A stretch of DNA of 64,000 nucleotides. Source: Trichoplax sp. H2 (lineage: Eukaryota > Placozoa > Uniplacotomia > Trichoplacea). The notes under the pieces are model-generated. The model saw only the letters and a list, made by a program, of their open reading frames with translations. It did no database searches and was not told where the DNA came from. Each line of letters begins with the position of its first letter. The stretch's first letter is position 1. Shown piece by piece: positions 62,192 to 64,000 of the stretch. The translations under genes and the position numbers were made by a program. The stretch is from assembly GCA_003344405.1 (NCBI GenBank), contig NOWV01000101.1, forward strand, positions 208,146 through 272,145. The letters are read 5' to 3'.

Positions 62192-64000
62192 GTCAGTTTA
62201 ATAATTGATTAACAATTTATATTTCATACGTAACTCAAAATAATCTAGCCACAATCAGAGCTTAATTTCTTCCTATACTTCAATTTCTCCGTAACTTGAC
62301 GTCAATATTTTCTGGAAAGATAAATTTGAGTTTCACGCTAGCATATACTTTAAAAATACATCAGAAATCGTATCTACTCATCTTTCGATAATTAGCTAAT
62401 AGCTTAACTACCTTAAATCTACTCTAATAGCACTATCTAAATGAGAATACAATAGTCTATCATAGAATAGAAAGTATAAAATATAAGTTTGGTAAATTTT
62501 AAAGACGATATTACGAATTGTATTTTATAAATTTTTACATCGCTTTCAACTAAATAAATGGATCGCCAATTCGATAAAATACCAATTCGTGACCGTTACT
62601 TACCAATCTATTATTTACCTTAGGCTATTTCTCTATCATATTGATTTCAATTATGTCTAGTAAAGTTATTATCTTATCAATTTCGTATACTGTAATCCTT
62701 ATATACGCTTAGTTAGATTATCATTGAGAGCATTATAATTATGATAGCTTTACCTATCTATTGTAGAGTTTACATACTTATTCAATTTTTTCAGCCAACT
62801 CCATTTCGTTAAATTGGCAAAAGATTTGTTTATTTACATAAACATGCATTCTGACTTAATCAGATTGATCAGTTTTCAAGACTGGCTAGTAATTTACGGT
62901 TGATAAGATAAAACTTTTGTTTGTCACAATACTCGATTCTTTTTATAATAGAATCTTCAATGTCATTCTTAAATCATAATTGAGCTATCTACGCAGTCTT
63001 TAAATTTATTTACACTTAGTAAACTCATCGCCATTCTAGATGACCGGTAGTAATCGAAAGTAAACTTGGTACATTCATCAAGTACTATTAGAGCTGTATA
63101 TTCGATTTAGACAGTAGTTAATTTAACATAGCTTCTAATTACTAATTCTTGTCATCTAGCTACTTGTTCTAGATTTAATCTTCGATAGCTCAGCATCATA
63201 ATCATGTACAGAATCACTGCTATCCATTTGTATTAAGTGGACGATGAATTAGCCACGCAAATAGCCATAGTTATGAAAGTCCAACAGTGCAGATAATCTT
63301 GTACTACTATGACTACATACTAGTATAAGATTAAAATTATAATCATTATGAAATGATACGGATTTATGATATGCATAGCTACATGATTAATTAGTACCTA
63401 GTTCTTTGGTATAATTATCATCGTTCCATACGATTATATTACATGTCATTGTAGTAATTATTACTAATATTTTGCTTCATTCAATTTCTTGTGAATTTAT
63501 ATTATAATAGCAATCTTTTATGTACTATCTATGCTATTCTTATAGATCAGTCTATTTCAGTTTCAAAATTTTAATTTAACCACTTCTATAGCCCAGTAAT
63601 GGTTTGTAACCATTTTATTTCATGTATCATGTAAACTCATTATCTTTTACTGTATACATTAAGTATTTCTATCTAGAAATTTAGTGTTGATTCTATTACG
63701 GCTAGAAGGTATTAAATAGAGCTATATAGGTCATAAAGTAACTCATGGAATGATCTTATGGAGAGATTTTGACGCCCTTTGATAGATAGGGCATCAATAT
63801 TTAAACTTGACCTTAAGTAAGTGCATCCATACATGTTAGCACCAAGCTTGAAATTGTAGAAAATAAGGCAGTATCTCAGGCTTAGTATTAACTACATGTA
63901 GGGCCTCGCTTGCAGTTACATAGATGCAGCTAAACTACTCCATCTAATACACATAGTAATGTTCTCATTCCCGATATATGCGGATCTCTTGGTGAAAGGT
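62192..64000. other. Non-coding to window end
   Basis: No exon, repeat or RNA gene recognised. It would be intron sequence if the exon at 62003-62191 is genuine. Confidence 0.4.

Noticed and set aside
1-64000. tRNA, rRNA and spliceosomal RNA genes
   Set aside because: I looked for tRNA B-box-like GGTTCGAATCC and A-box strings and for rRNA landmarks and saw none. A covariance-model scan would be needed to be sure.

Overview
The window reads as nuclear DNA from an AT-rich, intron-bearing animal. Introns are short (mostly 67-250 nt) and GT-AG, the standard genetic code fits, and the only gene I can name encodes an animal-type centrosomal scaffold. Low GC, short introns and a strongly animal-like PACT domain would fit an early-branching metazoan such as a placozoan. 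That placement is inference; no rRNA or organelle sequence is present to test it.

Layout. Positions 1-20.4 kb are mostly non-coding. They hold several tandem repeats, a hairpin-rich patch (13.2-15.3 kb), one plausible minus-strand first exon (5914-6088) and a faint trace that may be a decayed reverse transcriptase (about 4.7-5.0 kb). Gene A (20455-25994, +, two exons) encodes a coiled-coil protein of about 1,742 residues with a serine-rich tail; I do not recognise its family. A 6.6 kb gap follows, with a diverged duplication and hairpins near 28.2-28.6 kb.

Gene B (32598-55457, +) dominates the window. I could join 24 exons by hand, with reading phase conserved at all 23 junctions, into one protein of about 5,477 residues. 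Its C-terminus is a clear PACT domain, and the blocks before it follow human AKAP9 (AKAP450/CG-NAP) and pericentrin in order. It is therefore the AKAP9/pericentrin homologue, about 1.4 times the length of human AKAP9. Two exons are giant (7.7 kb and 4.5 kb). The 7.7 kb exon encodes about 23 copies of an 80-residue coiled-coil module centred on a motif like EMSxGFQQQLEQLQ. The human proteins appear to carry a related motif once.

Intron 1 of gene B (3.1 kb) holds a 20-N assembly gap flanked by a near-identical 189 bp duplication, a four-copy tandem repeat, an 88 bp minisatellite with diverged relatives, and short palindromes. Downstream (55.5-64 kb) is non-coding apart from a 1.6 kb array of ~450 bp repeats (58.95-60.55 kb) and a possible membrane-anchor first exon at 62003-62191.

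Genes A and B lie head-to-tail on one strand and both encode long coiled coils. B should act as a pericentriolar scaffold placed by its PACT domain. Whether A works with it, or is a split-off relative, is open.
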